From Zoogloea sp. (GTDB lineage Bacteria; Pseudomonadota; Gammaproteobacteria; Burkholderiales; Rhodocyclaceae), in assembly GCA_016703645.1 (NCBI GenBank), contig JADJBR010000010.1, positions 124,001 to 188,000 of the forward strand: 64,000 nt of DNA. The letters are read 5' to 3'. A program made the translations under genes and the position numbers. Under the pieces are notes generated by a model. It saw only the letters and a list, made by a program, of their open reading frames with translations. It did not search any database and was not told where the DNA came from. Each line of letters starts with the position of its first letter. Position 1 is the stretch's first letter. Positions 16,028 to 25,504 of the stretch are shown here, piece after piece.

Positions 16028-17575
16028 TCATCCGGCCCCCAGCCCGCAATCCAGCATGAGCACCGACACGTCGTCCGCCGCCGGATGCCCCGCCAGGTGA
16101 CGGTTCAACGCCTGACGCAAACCCTTCAACCGGTTGGCCCGCGGCGTGGCGTTGAGCACCTTCTCAAGGCCGGCACGTCCAAATGGCCGGCCATCGGCGC
16201 TCTCCGCCTCGGTGAGGCCATCCGAGCAGAGTACGAGCTGCCCGGGGGTATCCCAGTGAAGGGGTTCGCAGGCCACTCCCGCCTGGGCGGACGGCAGGAT
16301 GCCAAGGGGCAACTGGCGGGAGATGAAGCTCTGCCGCACCTGCCCATCATCATCGACGAAAATCACGTCGGGCACCCCCCCCACCCAGATCTGCCCCGCG
16401 GGATGGCTTCCGTCCAGACGCACCAGCGCCGACGCCACAAAATGCCCTGGCGGCAACAGGCCGCACAGCAGGTCGTTGAGTTCGGTTACCAGCACCTCAA
16501 GCGGCACGTTACGGGCAGCACCCCGATAGAAGGCGCCCAGGGCGGGCAGCACGCTCATGGCGGCCGCGAGCCCGTGACCGGTGGCGTCCGCCAGCATGGC
16601 GTACAGCGCGTTGTCGGCCGAGCGCGCCACTGCCACCACGTCACCCGAAAAGTTGCGTGCCGGCATCACCGCGTATTGGACCGCCTTGTCGTGCAGCCAG
16701 TCAGACCGGATCTGCCGCTCCATGATGCTCATGGCCAGCGCCTGCTCCCGTTCGGACTCGTCGTGATAGCGCTGCAGGCGGGCCGCATCTTCGGCCAGCT
16801 TGCGCTGGATGCGGCGGCCTTCCGACACATCGCGGATCACACCGATGAACATGCGGCGGTTGGGCATGTGCAGATCGGACACCCCCAGCTCGATGGGGAA
16901 GACGGTTCCGTCCTTGCGCACCGCCTCCAGCTCACGGATCTGGCCGACGATCTGCTTCTGGCCCGTATCCAGAAAACGCTGCAGATACCCGTCATGGGCA
17001 TCGGCGTAGGGGCCGGGCATAAGCATGCGCAGGTTCTGCCCAACCATTTCGGCCGGACCGTAGCCGAAGATCTTGCACATGGCCCGATTCACGGAAAGGA
17101 TGGTGCCATCCCCATCGGCCGAGACAATTCCGTCGATCACGCCGTTGGCCACCGCCCGCACCTGCTCCAGGGAGCTGGACAGACGCCGCTGCATTTCCAG
17201 CAGGCGCCGGAGCGCCTTGAAGCGCGCCGAGAACACGGGAAAGGACAGGGGCTTGGCAAGGTAGTCGTCGGCACCGACATCGAGGCCATGGACAATGTCA
17301 CCCTCCCCACTGAGGGCGGAGAGGATGATGATGGGAACCCAGTGGTCGCCGGCAATCGCCCGGATCTGCCGGATGGCCTCGAAACCATCCATGCGCGGCA
17401 TCATCAGATCCATCAATACGACATCCGGCGACTCACGGCGGAAAATGTCCACGGCTTCAACGCCGTCGCTCGCGAACAGCGGAACACAGTCCAGATGGGC
17501 AAGGAAGGCGCCGACGATGGTGCGGTTGGAGGCAATGTCATCGGCGATGAGCACCCTCAGTATCTTCTCAGCCAT
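16028..17575 (-). CDS. Receiver-PAS-PP2C (SpoIIE/RsbU-type) response regulator phosphatase
   Basis: A 515-residue cytoplasmic signalling protein. The receiver domain (residues ~5-120) has the acidic pair ADD and phospho-acceptor D56 in VVLMDLMMPRMDG. A PAS domain follows (~140-260: VSADGDGTILSVNRAMCKIFGYGPAEMVGQ). A short coiled segment leads to a SpoIIE-like phosphatase (DVVAVARSADNALYAMLADATGHG, later LVLCSDGLTEAES). Such proteins dephosphorylate anti-sigma-factor antagonists in partner-switching systems. The neighbouring receiver-HATPase gene, 75 nt upstream on the same strand, is a natural partner. No STAS antagonist gene is in the window. Confidence 0.9.
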   Translation of the reverse strand: MAEKILRVLIADDIASNRTIVGAFLAHLDCVPLFASDGVEAVDIFRRESPDVVLMDLMMPRMDGFEAIRQIRAIAGDHWVPIIILSALSGEGDIVHGLDVGADDYLAKPLSFPVFSARFKALRRLLEMQRRLSSSLEQVRAVANGVIDGIVSADGDGTILSVNRAMCKIFGYGPAEMVGQNLRMLMPGPYADAHDGYLQRFLDTGQKQIVGQIRELEAVRKDGTVFPIELGVSDLHMPNRRMFIGVIRDVSEGRRIQRKLAEDAARLQRYHDESEREQALAMSIMERQIRSDWLHDKAVQYAVMPARNFSGDVVAVARSADNALYAMLADATGHGLAAAMSVLPALGAFYRGAARNVPLEVLVTELNDLLCGLLPPGHFVASALVRLDGSHPAGQIWVGGVPDVIFVDDDGQVRQSFISRQLPLGILPSAQAGVACEPLHWDTPGQLVLCSDGLTEAESADGRPFGRAGLEKVLNATPRANRLKGLRQALNRHLAGHPAADDVSVLMLDCGLGAG

Positions 17576-17650
17576 CGACAGCCCCCAACCTGGAGAGAAG
17601 CAGGCGCCACGGGCCGCTCACCCGCACATGTGGCTTCGCAGGGGTGACCT

Positions 17651-18559
17651 TCATGATGCGTGCCGCTCCGGCTTGGCCACCGTCACCACCACCTGGTTTC
17701 CCGGGGGCAGGTAGGTCAGGCTGGCAAACGATAGCTGCCGGGACAAGGCAATGCCCCGGCCATTTGGCGCGAAGGCCCGTTCCGGATCGAAATCCAGAAA
17801 GCGCCGCCAGTCAAAGCCCGGCCCATCGTCGTGGATCTCGAAGGTCCAGCGGGAATCGTCCCCCCGCACCCGCAAGCGCACGGACTTGCCGCGGTTCTCG
17901 TCCAGGGCCAGACGACGGGCCACCTCCTCCTCCCAGCGATCGGCCTCGCGAAGGCGGCTCTTCTCGGCAAAGTCGATGCCCAGGTTGCCATGCTCGACGC
18001 CATTGACCAGCAGCTCCGAGAGCCCCATGGCCAGGGTCTCCGGCTGGGCACCGAGGAGTGCAATGAAGGACGCCAGGGCCCGGGCTTCTTCGAGGGTGCG
18101 GATGGAAAAGGAGCCTTCCGTGAGGCAGGCCAGGGCATGCTCGTGATCCGCCAGACTGGCCTTGAGCTCCCGACGAACGCGCATGTCATCCAGCGCCGAG
18201 CGGATGATGGTCTGCAGGGCTTCGCCCTCGAAGGGCTTGGTGAGGTAGTAGAAGGCGCCTGCCGCCAGGCCCTCCCGTACCTGCTCGGGCGAGGTGGCCG
18301 CGGTCTGCATGATCACCGGGATGGACCGAAGGCGGTCGTCCGCCTTGATCTTCTTCAGCAGCATGATGCCGTCCATGCCCGGCATCATGCGATCCAGGAG
18401 CACGAGATCGAAGCTACTGTCGGACCGGCTTAGCTCAACCCAGGCCGCCTCGCCCGACTCCACCATGACCAGGTCAAAGTCCATCTCGTCCAGGTACTCG
18501 GCAACGATATCCAGATTGAAGGGTTCGTCATCGACAACCAGTATGCTTACCTTGCTCAT
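17651..18559 (-). CDS. Receiver domain fused to RsbW-like HATPase
   Basis: A 302-residue protein. The receiver (residues 1-125) keeps the acidic pocket VVDDE, D56 in LVLLDRMMPGMDG and Lys in YYLTKPFEG. After a helical linker, an anti-sigma-type ATPase follows: N-box SELLVNGVEHGNLG, G1 DDGPGFDW, G2 GRGIALSRQ. No histidine phosphotransfer helix is seen, so it is more like RsbW/SpoIIAB than a sensor kinase. It starts directly after the stop of the histidine kinase (adjacent codons at 18559/18560), implying one operon. A paralogue with a decayed receiver is encoded at 26648. Confidence 0.88.
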   Translation of the reverse strand: MSKVSILVVDDEPFNLDIVAEYLDEMDFDLVMVESGEAAWVELSRSDSSFDLVLLDRMMPGMDGIMLLKKIKADDRLRSIPVIMQTAATSPEQVREGLAAGAFYYLTKPFEGEALQTIIRSALDDMRVRRELKASLADHEHALACLTEGSFSIRTLEEARALASFIALLGAQPETLAMGLSELLVNGVEHGNLGIDFAEKSRLREADRWEEEVARRLALDENRGKSVRLRVRGDDSRWTFEIHDDGPGFDWRRFLDFDPERAFAPNGRGIALSRQLSFASLTYLPPGNQVVVTVAKPERHAS

Positions 18560-21058
18560 TCAGGCTTCCTTATACTCGACAAGCGCCATGCAGCCGGGCG
18601 ACGGCGCGTCGCCCAGCGGCAAAGTGATGGTGAATTCCACGCCGCCCGCCGGATTGGCGCGGGCGGTGATCGTACCCTTGTGGGCAGTGACGATTTCCTG
18701 GCAGATGGCCAGTCCCAGGCCCGTCCCGCCCGCACCGGTGCGGGTCCGGCTGCTCTGCACGAACTTGTCGAAGACGGCTTCGAGTTCAGCCGGCGGGATG
18801 CCGATACCCTCATCGGAGACCACCAGGGCAACGCCGGGCAACCCGCCGGCCAAGCTGCAGTTGTTGAGGCTGACGTGAATGCCCTTGCCCTCCGGCGTGA
18901 ACTTGGAGGCGTTGGACAAGAGGTTGCGAACCACCTGACCGATGCGCACCGCGTCCACCGTCGGAGCGGGAATACCTGCGGCAACCTGGAATACCAGCTT
19001 CTGGTGACGCGCCTGGAACAGCGCGTCGAATTCGCTCAGGGCGTCACCCACCAGTTGCTCAAGCCGCACCGGCGCCAGGTTGAGCACCATGCGCCCCGCC
19101 TCGAGCTTGGAAAGGTCGAGAAGATCGTTCAGCAGGGTAAGAAGCCGCTCGCCACTGACACGGATGCGATGGAAGTAACTGCGCAGCTTCTCTTGCCCGG
19201 CCTGGGCCACCCGGGTTTCGCCAAGCCGGGCGTAGCTCAGCACGCCATGCATGGGGGTACGCAGTTCGTGGGACATGTTGGCCAGAAATACCGACTTGGC
19301 TTCATTGGCGGCCTCGGCGGCCTCCTTGGCCAGTTGCAGGTCACGGGTACGGGCAGCCACCAGGGAGGACAGGTTGAGGTTGTGATCCAGGATCTGGCTT
19401 TCCCGCCCCTTGGCCTCATCGATATCCGTATGGGTACCGATCATGCGCAGGGGCTGGCCATCCGGGCCGCGCTCCACCACCAGGCCACGGACCAGGATCC
19501 ACTTGTAATGGCCGTCCTTGCAGCGCATGCGGATCTCGTGGGTGAATCCGGGTGAGTCACCCCGCAAATGGGCATCCTGCGCAGCAACGGCAGCGCCCAG
19601 ATCATCGGGATGCACCCGCTGCGCCCATTCATCGATGGCGTCGGAGATCTCGCCGGGCTGAAAACCCAGCATGGTGATCCAGCGGGGGGAGCGATAGACA
19701 TGGCCGGTGACGATGTTCCAGTCCCACACGCCGTCGCCCGCCCCGTCCAGGGCAAACTGCCAGCGCGCCTCGCTCTCCCGCAGGGCCGACTCTGCCTGTT
19801 GACGTTCGGTCACATCCCGGATCACCGCGAGACTTCCGCCTGTGCGGACCGCCTGGAAGCGCGCCTCGAAATGACGCTCGCTCTCGCCCCTGCGCGATGC
19901 GTATTCGATGCGCTGAAGACGACCGCTGCGCGACGCCGCCAGGGCTGCCGTTGCAAAGCGCCTCGCCATCTCGGGCGACAGTGCGGCGTCGAGGCGACGC
20001 CCCAGAAAACTCTCGGGGGGCATGCTCAGGACGTCATCCGAGGGCGCGTGGTAACGCACGATGTGCATTTCGCCATCAAGCTGGAAGAGCATGTCCGGGA
20101 TGGCGGCAATCAGGGATTCGTTGGTCGCATGGGCTTCCTGGATGGCTTTCTGCTCGGCCTTGCGGGCCGTCACATCCTCGACGATCACCCACCGGGCCGC
20201 ATCACTGCCCCCCACCATGGTGGTCGTGACCACCACTGAAACCCGGTGCCCCAGCTTGTGGATGAGTTCGGTTTCATAGGCCCGGGTGGGCGCCCCCAGG
20301 CAGGCCTCCACCACCGCCCGGGCGTCCCGGCCGGCGAATTCCGAAGGATGCAGGGGCGGACAGGCATCGCCGCACAGTTCGCTCTCGGAGTAACCCGTGA
20401 TGGCACAGAAGGCCGAGTTGGCCTGGCGATAGCGCCCGGCCGCATCCACCAGGGCCATGCCCAGGGAGGCGTGGCGATACAGGGTGTCGAGCTTGGCATG
20501 GGAGTCAATGACCGCCTGCTGGGCACGCCGCAGTTCGGTCACATCGGAAGCGGCGCCGGCGGTCCGTAGCGGAAGCCCGGCGGCGTCGAACTCCGTCTTG
20601 CCCGCCAACTGGAACCACCCCTCGCTACCGTCGATCCGGCGGATGGGAATGACGCAAAGAAGCGGCCCCCGGCCCGTCACGTGAAGCCGGAAGGCCCGCA
20701 GGAACTCGCGCCGCGCCGGCCGCGCCATGGAACGCAGGAGGCCCCGCAGGTCGCGTGGCAGCCCCCCATCCGGATAGCCCAACAGCCGGTCACAACGTGG
20801 GGACAGAAACACCCTGGCCCATCCGGCCCGCCATTCCCAGATACCCTCATCCGTCGCTGACGCCGCAAGCTCGAAGCGCTTCTCGCTGTCCCTCAGCTCC
20901 CCCGTCATCCGTTCGGCGATGGCGAGCGCACGTTTCTGCTGGTCTGCCAGGTTGGCCACAAGAATGGCGAGAAGGATGCTGATCGCCCCGCCCCCAGGGC
21001 TGCCAGCGTCGACGGCACGACCGCGCCCGCATTGGGGGCCGTGAGGGACACCTCCCAA
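18560..21058 (-). CDS. Multi-PAS sensor histidine kinase, C-terminal part of a frameshifted gene
   Basis: This frame encodes, after a transmembrane helix (ISILLAILVANLADQQ), four PAS-like domains, a HisKA domain (SVFLANMSHELRTPMHGVL, His in SHELRTP) and an HATPase (VVRNLLSNASKF; DEGIGIPP; GTGLGLAICQEIV). The sequence before about 20996 in this frame is not plausible protein. The natural N-terminus lies in another frame (20905-21957), so the two are halves of one CHASE-PAS-histidine kinase broken by a one-base shift in the G/C run at 20985-20995. No receiver is attached; the downstream receiver-HATPase and receiver-PP2C proteins are likely phosphorylation targets. Confidence 0.85.
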   Translation of the reverse strand: MGGVPHGPQCGRGRAVDAGSPGGGAISILLAILVANLADQQKRALAIAERMTGELRDSEKRFELAASATDEGIWEWRAGWARVFLSPRCDRLLGYPDGGLPRDLRGLLRSMARPARREFLRAFRLHVTGRGPLLCVIPIRRIDGSEGWFQLAGKTEFDAAGLPLRTAGAASDVTELRRAQQAVIDSHAKLDTLYRHASLGMALVDAAGRYRQANSAFCAITGYSESELCGDACPPLHPSEFAGRDARAVVEACLGAPTRAYETELIHKLGHRVSVVVTTTMVGGSDAARWVIVEDVTARKAEQKAIQEAHATNESLIAAIPDMLFQLDGEMHIVRYHAPSDDVLSMPPESFLGRRLDAALSPEMARRFATAALAASRSGRLQRIEYASRRGESERHFEARFQAVRTGGSLAVIRDVTERQQAESALRESEARWQFALDGAGDGVWDWNIVTGHVYRSPRWITMLGFQPGEISDAIDEWAQRVHPDDLGAAVAAQDAHLRGDSPGFTHEIRMRCKDGHYKWILVRGLVVERGPDGQPLRMIGTHTDIDEAKGRESQILDHNLNLSSLVAARTRDLQLAKEAAEAANEAKSVFLANMSHELRTPMHGVLSYARLGETRVAQAGQEKLRSYFHRIRVSGERLLTLLNDLLDLSKLEAGRMVLNLAPVRLEQLVGDALSEFDALFQARHQKLVFQVAAGIPAPTVDAVRIGQVVRNLLSNASKFTPEGKGIHVSLNNCSLAGGLPGVALVVSDEGIGIPPAELEAVFDKFVQSSRTRTGAGGTGLGLAICQEIVTAHKGTITARANPAGGVEFTITLPLGDAPSPGCMALVEYKEA

Positions 21059-21957
21059 ACCCGATCCCCAAAATGCAGTCTGCGGGTCTGGCTCGCGCCC
21101 CCACCGTCAGCAAGTTCGAAGGCGTAGACGTCCAGCGCCGGATCCCTGCTGACGTCCACGACGCGCAATCCATACCCCGGTAACGCCGCCTGGCGCAGCG
21201 CATCGAACATCCGCACGACATTGACGCCGATCACGATCAGGCTGTCCCTACCCTGCCCGGCGCCCGCCATCAGATCATCCGTCGCGCGCGCGATTCGATA
21301 GACGAGCACGCCCGTAACAGGCTTGTCCCGATCATTGACCATCAGCGAGACCGGCGGGCTCATCGCCATCCGGCCGGTGCGGATCGCCGCATCCATGGTC
21401 TGGCGCCGCAAAGGTTCGGAGTAGCCGTCGTATCCGATGCCCCCTGCCGTCAGGGAGTTCAACGGCCAGAAATAGCTGATCGGGTAGGCATAGGGCCCCC
21501 GGGTACGATCAGGCACCGGGTAGATGCGGATATCGCGGCCATGGCTTGCGCTCAGCAGAGCCTCAATGGGCGCCAAGCGCTCCAGCTCGACCCGCCGGGC
21601 CAGGGCGATGCCGGCCACTTCGGGCAAGGCCTCAGCCGGCCGCAGGCCCGAGACATAGGTTTCGAACTCGCCCCGCTCAACCATGTGCTGGGCGTCGAAC
21701 AGCCCCGCCAGGCCGCGCAGGATCAGGTCAAGCTTGCCAAGGCGATCGGTCAGTTGCTGCTCGAGGCGATCGGCTGCCGCCCGTTGGACTGCCCGCTCAA
21801 GTTCGTCCTCATGGGCATGGAGCCGGTGCCAGCCCATGGCGGTGATCACCGTGCCCGCCAGCAGGACGGCGGCGAACCACTGCCATCGCCCGCCCGGCAG
21901 ACTGCCGGGCCGCGAAAGACCAGACCCACGGAATCGGAAAATGGACGCGCTCATCAC
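20905..21957 (-). CDS. CHASE-domain sensor, N-terminal part of the frameshifted histidine kinase
   Basis: It encodes an N-terminal transmembrane helix (WQWFAAVLLAGTVITAMGW) and a periplasmic CHASE-type ligand-binding domain (FETYVSGLRPAEALPEVAG..., YPISYFWPLNSLTAGGIGYD). It then runs into STLAALGAG, where the reading frame leaves the expected second transmembrane helix. Residues from about 20995 downward are out-of-frame shadow. Joining here to the other frame gives STLAALG-GGAISILLAILVANLA, a good membrane segment. The intact protein would be about 1120 residues. A sequencing error and a genuine inactivating mutation are both possible. Confidence 0.8.
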   Translation of the reverse strand: MMSASIFRFRGSGLSRPGSLPGGRWQWFAAVLLAGTVITAMGWHRLHAHEDELERAVQRAAADRLEQQLTDRLGKLDLILRGLAGLFDAQHMVERGEFETYVSGLRPAEALPEVAGIALARRVELERLAPIEALLSASHGRDIRIYPVPDRTRGPYAYPISYFWPLNSLTAGGIGYDGYSEPLRRQTMDAAIRTGRMAMSPPVSLMVNDRDKPVTGVLVYRIARATDDLMAGAGQGRDSLIVIGVNVVRMFDALRQAALPGYGLRVVDVSRDPALDVYAFELADGGGASQTRRLHFGDRVWEVSLTAPNAGAVVPSTLAALGAGRSASFSPFLWPTWQTSRNVRSPSPNG

Positions 21958-22028
21958 CGGGGGTGAACGGCGCGCGCCAGAGAAGCTTGAGGGGCCAGGA
22001 TGGGCCCCGCCGCCTCAAGGCATGAAGA

Positions 22029-22253
22029 TCACCCGCAGGCCGGACCGTCCTTGACGCCAAACTTGCGCAGGATGTTCTCCAGCGGGCAGAAGCGGGTGAA
22101 TCCGCTCTGCAGCAGATTGGCTCCCACGAAGGCCGTAAACCACAGGAACTTGCTGCTCACGAAGAGCGGGCTGCCCTCCACCCCGAGGGCCAGGGAGATG
22201 AGTACGAAGGAGCCGGCAAAGACCCGGACGAACTGATTGACGCTGAGACTCAT
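22029..22253 (-). CDS. DUF2892 (YgaP transmembrane-type) small membrane protein
   Basis: A 74-residue protein with two hydrophobic helices (VRVFAGSFVLISLALGV and FLWFTAFVGANLLQSGF) followed by TRFCPLENILRKFGV. The CP-(L/M)-x-x-I/L-L element and the VNQxVRxxAG opening are hallmarks of this family. Its start overlaps the RND transporter stop by 4 nt (ATGA at 22250-22253), so it is the last gene of the efflux operon. Function is unknown. Relatives are often encoded with efflux or sulfur-related genes. Confidence 0.85.
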   Translation of the reverse strand: MSLSVNQFVRVFAGSFVLISLALGVEGSPLFVSSKFLWFTAFVGANLLQSGFTRFCPLENILRKFGVKDGPACG

Positions 22254-25200
22254 GGAGATTCTCCCTGAAGGGCGGCGACGCGCTTGTGCATGGCCGCGAA
22301 GTAAAGGACGGGGATGACGACCAGGGTCAGCAGGGTGGACACCAGCACACCGAAGATCAGGCTGATGGCCAGACCGTTGAAGATCGGATCATCCAGAATG
22401 AAGATGGCCCCGATCATTGCCGCCAGACCGGTCAGGCCGATGGGCTTGGCGCGCACCGCCGCCGCATGGATGGTGGCCTCGGCCAGGGACGTGCCCGCCC
22501 GCACCTGCTGGTCGATGAAGTCCACCAGCAGGATGGAGTTGCGCACGATGATGCCGGCCAGGGCGATCATCCCGATCATGCTGGTGGCGGTGTACTGGCT
22601 GCCCAGCAAGGCATGACCGGGCATCACCCCGATGATCGTGAGCGGGATCGGCGCCATGATGATCAGCGGCACCAGATAGCTGCGGAACTGAGCCACCACC
22701 AGCACATAAATCAGCACCAGACCCACCGCGTAGGCGGCCCCCATGTCGCGGAAGGTCTCGTAGGTGATCTGCCACTCGCCGTCCCACTTGATGGCGTAGG
22801 CCGCGTAGGGGTCGTCGGGCTGATGGATGAACCACTCATCCAGCGTACCGGCCAGGCGCGGCCCCACCAGGGGCATATCCTTGAGCCGGCTGCGGATGTC
22901 GAACATGCCGTAGAGGGGCGAATCCAGCTTGCCGCCCATGTCGCCAGTGACGTACACCACCGGCAGCAGATCCTTGTGGTAAATCACCTGTTCCCGGGTG
23001 GCGGGCAGCACGTCCACCAGTTCCGACACCGGCACCAGCGTTCCGCCCGCCTCCGAGGCACGGGCACGCACCTTCATCTGCAGGATCTGCCCGACTGATG
23101 ACAACTGCTCCGGCGGCAGGCTGAGGCGCACCGGAATCTCGTACTTGTTGTCGCCGCCGTGCACAGGCGTCACGTTCTCGCCGCCGAGCCCCAGACGCAC
23201 CACCTCGACGATGTCGGCCTGGGCCACACCGAGCCGGGCGGCCTTGGCCTGATTGACGCGCAGCACCAGCTTGGGGGCCTCCTCGTCCACCGTGTCATCC
23301 ACACCGACGATGTCCGGGGTGGCCTCGAAGGCCTGGCGTACCTGCCGCGCCACCGCCACCTGGCCGGTGTAGTCGGGGCCATACACCTCGGCCACGATGG
23401 GCGACAGCACCGGCGGGCCCGGCGGCACTTCAACCACCTTGGCATTGCCACCGTGCTTCTTCGCGATGGCCGCCACGGTGTCGCGCACCGAGATCGCCAC
23501 CTCATGGCTCTTGCGGCTGCGCTGGTGCTTGTCCACCAGGTTCACCTGGATGTCGCCCATCTCCGGCTGGGCGCGCAGGTAGTACTGGCGCACCAGGCCG
23601 TTGAAGTTGATGGGGGCCGCGGTCCCGGCGTAAGCCTGGAAGTCGGTCACCTCGTCGACGCCCGCCAGCGCCTCGCCGATCTCCCGCAGGGCTTCGGCAG
23701 TCCGCTCCACCGGCGTACCGATGGGCATGTCGAGCACCACCTGGAACTCGCTCTTGTTGTCGAAGGGCAGCATCTTGAGCACCACCAACTGAACCACGGC
23801 CAGGGACACCGACAGCACGATGGCCAGCACCACCCCGAACCACAACTTCGCCCGGGCCCGACCGCCTGTCACGGGGTCAAGCAGCGGCGTCATGAGACGG
23901 CGGAAAATGCCTTCAAGGCGCGCCGTGATGCGATCAGGCACATGTTCGGTGCTATGGCCATGCCCCCCCTTCATCAGCTTGCCCGCCAACCAGGGGGTGA
24001 CCACGAAGGCCACCGCCAGGGAGATGAACATGCCCATGGACGAATTGATGGGGATGGGGCTCATGTAGGGCCCCATCAGCCCACTCACGAAGGCCATCGG
24101 CAAGAGCGCCGCGATCACCGTAAACGTGGCCAGGATGGTCGGCCCGCCCACCTCGTCCACCGCCCGGGGGATCAGCTCCCACAGGGGCTTGCCCGGCTCC
24201 AGGGTCTGCCAGCGGTGGATGTTCTCCACCACCACGATGGCGTCGTCCACCAGGATGCCGATGGAGAAGATCAGGGCGAACAGGCTGACCCGGTTGAGGG
24301 TGAAACCCCAGGCCCAGGAGGCAAACAGGGTTGCCGCCAGGGTCAGGGTCACCGCCGCGCCGACGATCACCGCCTCGCGCCGGCCCAGCGCAAGCAGCAC
24401 CAGCAGAACCACCGCAGAGGTGGCAAAGACCAGCTTGCCGATCAGCTTGTCGGCCTTCTCGGTGGCGGTGGCGCCGTAGTTGCGGGTCACGCTCACCTCG
24501 ACGCCCTCGGGCACCACGCTGCCCTTCAGGGCGTCCATGCGCCGGATCACCCCGTTGGCCACGTCGGCCGCGTTCTCGCCCGGCTTCTTGGAGATGGACA
24601 GGGTCACTGCCGGAAAGCGCTCGCCGGCAGCTTCCGCGCCGACCGAACCCTTGCCCAGCCCGTGCCAGACAAAGCGCGACGGCTGGTCAGGCCCGTCCAC
24701 AACCCGGGCCACGTCGGCCACCGTAACCGGCTTGCCGCCGGACACCCCGATCACCAGACGCTTCACGTCATCGGCGCTGGCGATGTAAGTGCCTGTCTGC
24801 ACCAGCACCTCCTGCCCCGCCGCGGTCAGGGTGCCGCTGGGCTGGGAGGCATTGGCCAGCAGCAGCGCGCCTTTCAGATCCTGGGGCGTCACACCGAAGC
24901 CGTTCATCCGGCCCGGGTCCATCAGCACCCGCAGCACGTGACCGGGGCCACCGATGGTGCTCACATCGCGGGTGCCACGCACGCGCTTGAGCTCCATTTC
25001 CACGGCACGCCCCACCTGCTGCAGCTCGAAGGCCGAACGCGCCGGATCGCGGGTCCACAGGGTGAGGGCGACGATGGGCACATCGTCGATGCCCTTCGGC
25101 TTGATGATCGGCTCACCCACGCCAAGCTGGGGGGAGATCCAGTCCTGATGGCTGTGGATGGTGTCGTAGAGGCGCACCAGGGCATCCTGGTTCTTCACCC

Positions 25201-25501
25201 CGACCTTGAACTGCACGGTGATGATGGCCATGCCCGGGCGGGACACGGAGTACACGTGATCCATGCCGGCGATGCGCGACAGCACCTGCTCGGCCGGGCG
25301 GGCCACCAGGGCCTCCACGTCCTTCGCCGAGGCACCGGGGAAGGCCACCATCACGTCGGCCATCGTGACGTCGATCTGGGGTTCCTCCTCCTTCGGCGTG
25401 ATCAGCGTGGCAAACACGCCGAGCAGCATCAGCACCAGGGCCAGCAGGGGGGTGAGCGCGTTACGCTGGAACAGCGCCGCGATACGTCCGGAAATGCCCA
25501 T
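22250..25501 (-). CDS. RND efflux transporter, inner-membrane pump
   Basis: A 1083-residue AcrB/HAE1-like proton-driven exporter. It has a first transmembrane helix (PLLALVLMLLGVFATLI), a large periplasmic loop (AFPGASAKDVEALVARPAEQ), helices containing SIGILVDDAIVVVENIHR (the Asp pair of helix 4), a second large periplasmic loop, and a final helical bundle (MIALAGIIVRNSILLVDFIDQ). The C-terminus is short. It begins 3 nt after the adaptor stop. No outer-membrane channel gene is adjacent. Substrate (drug, metal or other) cannot be assigned. Confidence 0.92.
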   Translation of the reverse strand: MGISGRIAALFQRNALTPLLALVLMLLGVFATLITPKEEEPQIDVTMADVMVAFPGASAKDVEALVARPAEQVLSRIAGMDHVYSVSRPGMAIITVQFKVGVKNQDALVRLYDTIHSHQDWISPQLGVGEPIIKPKGIDDVPIVALTLWTRDPARSAFELQQVGRAVEMELKRVRGTRDVSTIGGPGHVLRVLMDPGRMNGFGVTPQDLKGALLLANASQPSGTLTAAGQEVLVQTGTYIASADDVKRLVIGVSGGKPVTVADVARVVDGPDQPSRFVWHGLGKGSVGAEAAGERFPAVTLSISKKPGENAADVANGVIRRMDALKGSVVPEGVEVSVTRNYGATATEKADKLIGKLVFATSAVVLLVLLALGRREAVIVGAAVTLTLAATLFASWAWGFTLNRVSLFALIFSIGILVDDAIVVVENIHRWQTLEPGKPLWELIPRAVDEVGGPTILATFTVIAALLPMAFVSGLMGPYMSPIPINSSMGMFISLAVAFVVTPWLAGKLMKGGHGHSTEHVPDRITARLEGIFRRLMTPLLDPVTGGRARAKLWFGVVLAIVLSVSLAVVQLVVLKMLPFDNKSEFQVVLDMPIGTPVERTAEALREIGEALAGVDEVTDFQAYAGTAAPINFNGLVRQYYLRAQPEMGDIQVNLVDKHQRSRKSHEVAISVRDTVAAIAKKHGGNAKVVEVPPGPPVLSPIVAEVYGPDYTGQVAVARQVRQAFEATPDIVGVDDTVDEEAPKLVLRVNQAKAARLGVAQADIVEVVRLGLGGENVTPVHGGDNKYEIPVRLSLPPEQLSSVGQILQMKVRARASEAGGTLVPVSELVDVLPATREQVIYHKDLLPVVYVTGDMGGKLDSPLYGMFDIRSRLKDMPLVGPRLAGTLDEWFIHQPDDPYAAYAIKWDGEWQITYETFRDMGAAYAVGLVLIYVLVVAQFRSYLVPLIIMAPIPLTIIGVMPGHALLGSQYTATSMIGMIALAGIIVRNSILLVDFIDQQVRAGTSLAEATIHAAAVRAKPIGLTGLAAMIGAIFILDDPIFNGLAISLIFGVLVSTLLTLVVIPVLYFAAMHKRVAALQGESP

Positions 25502-25504
25502 GAT

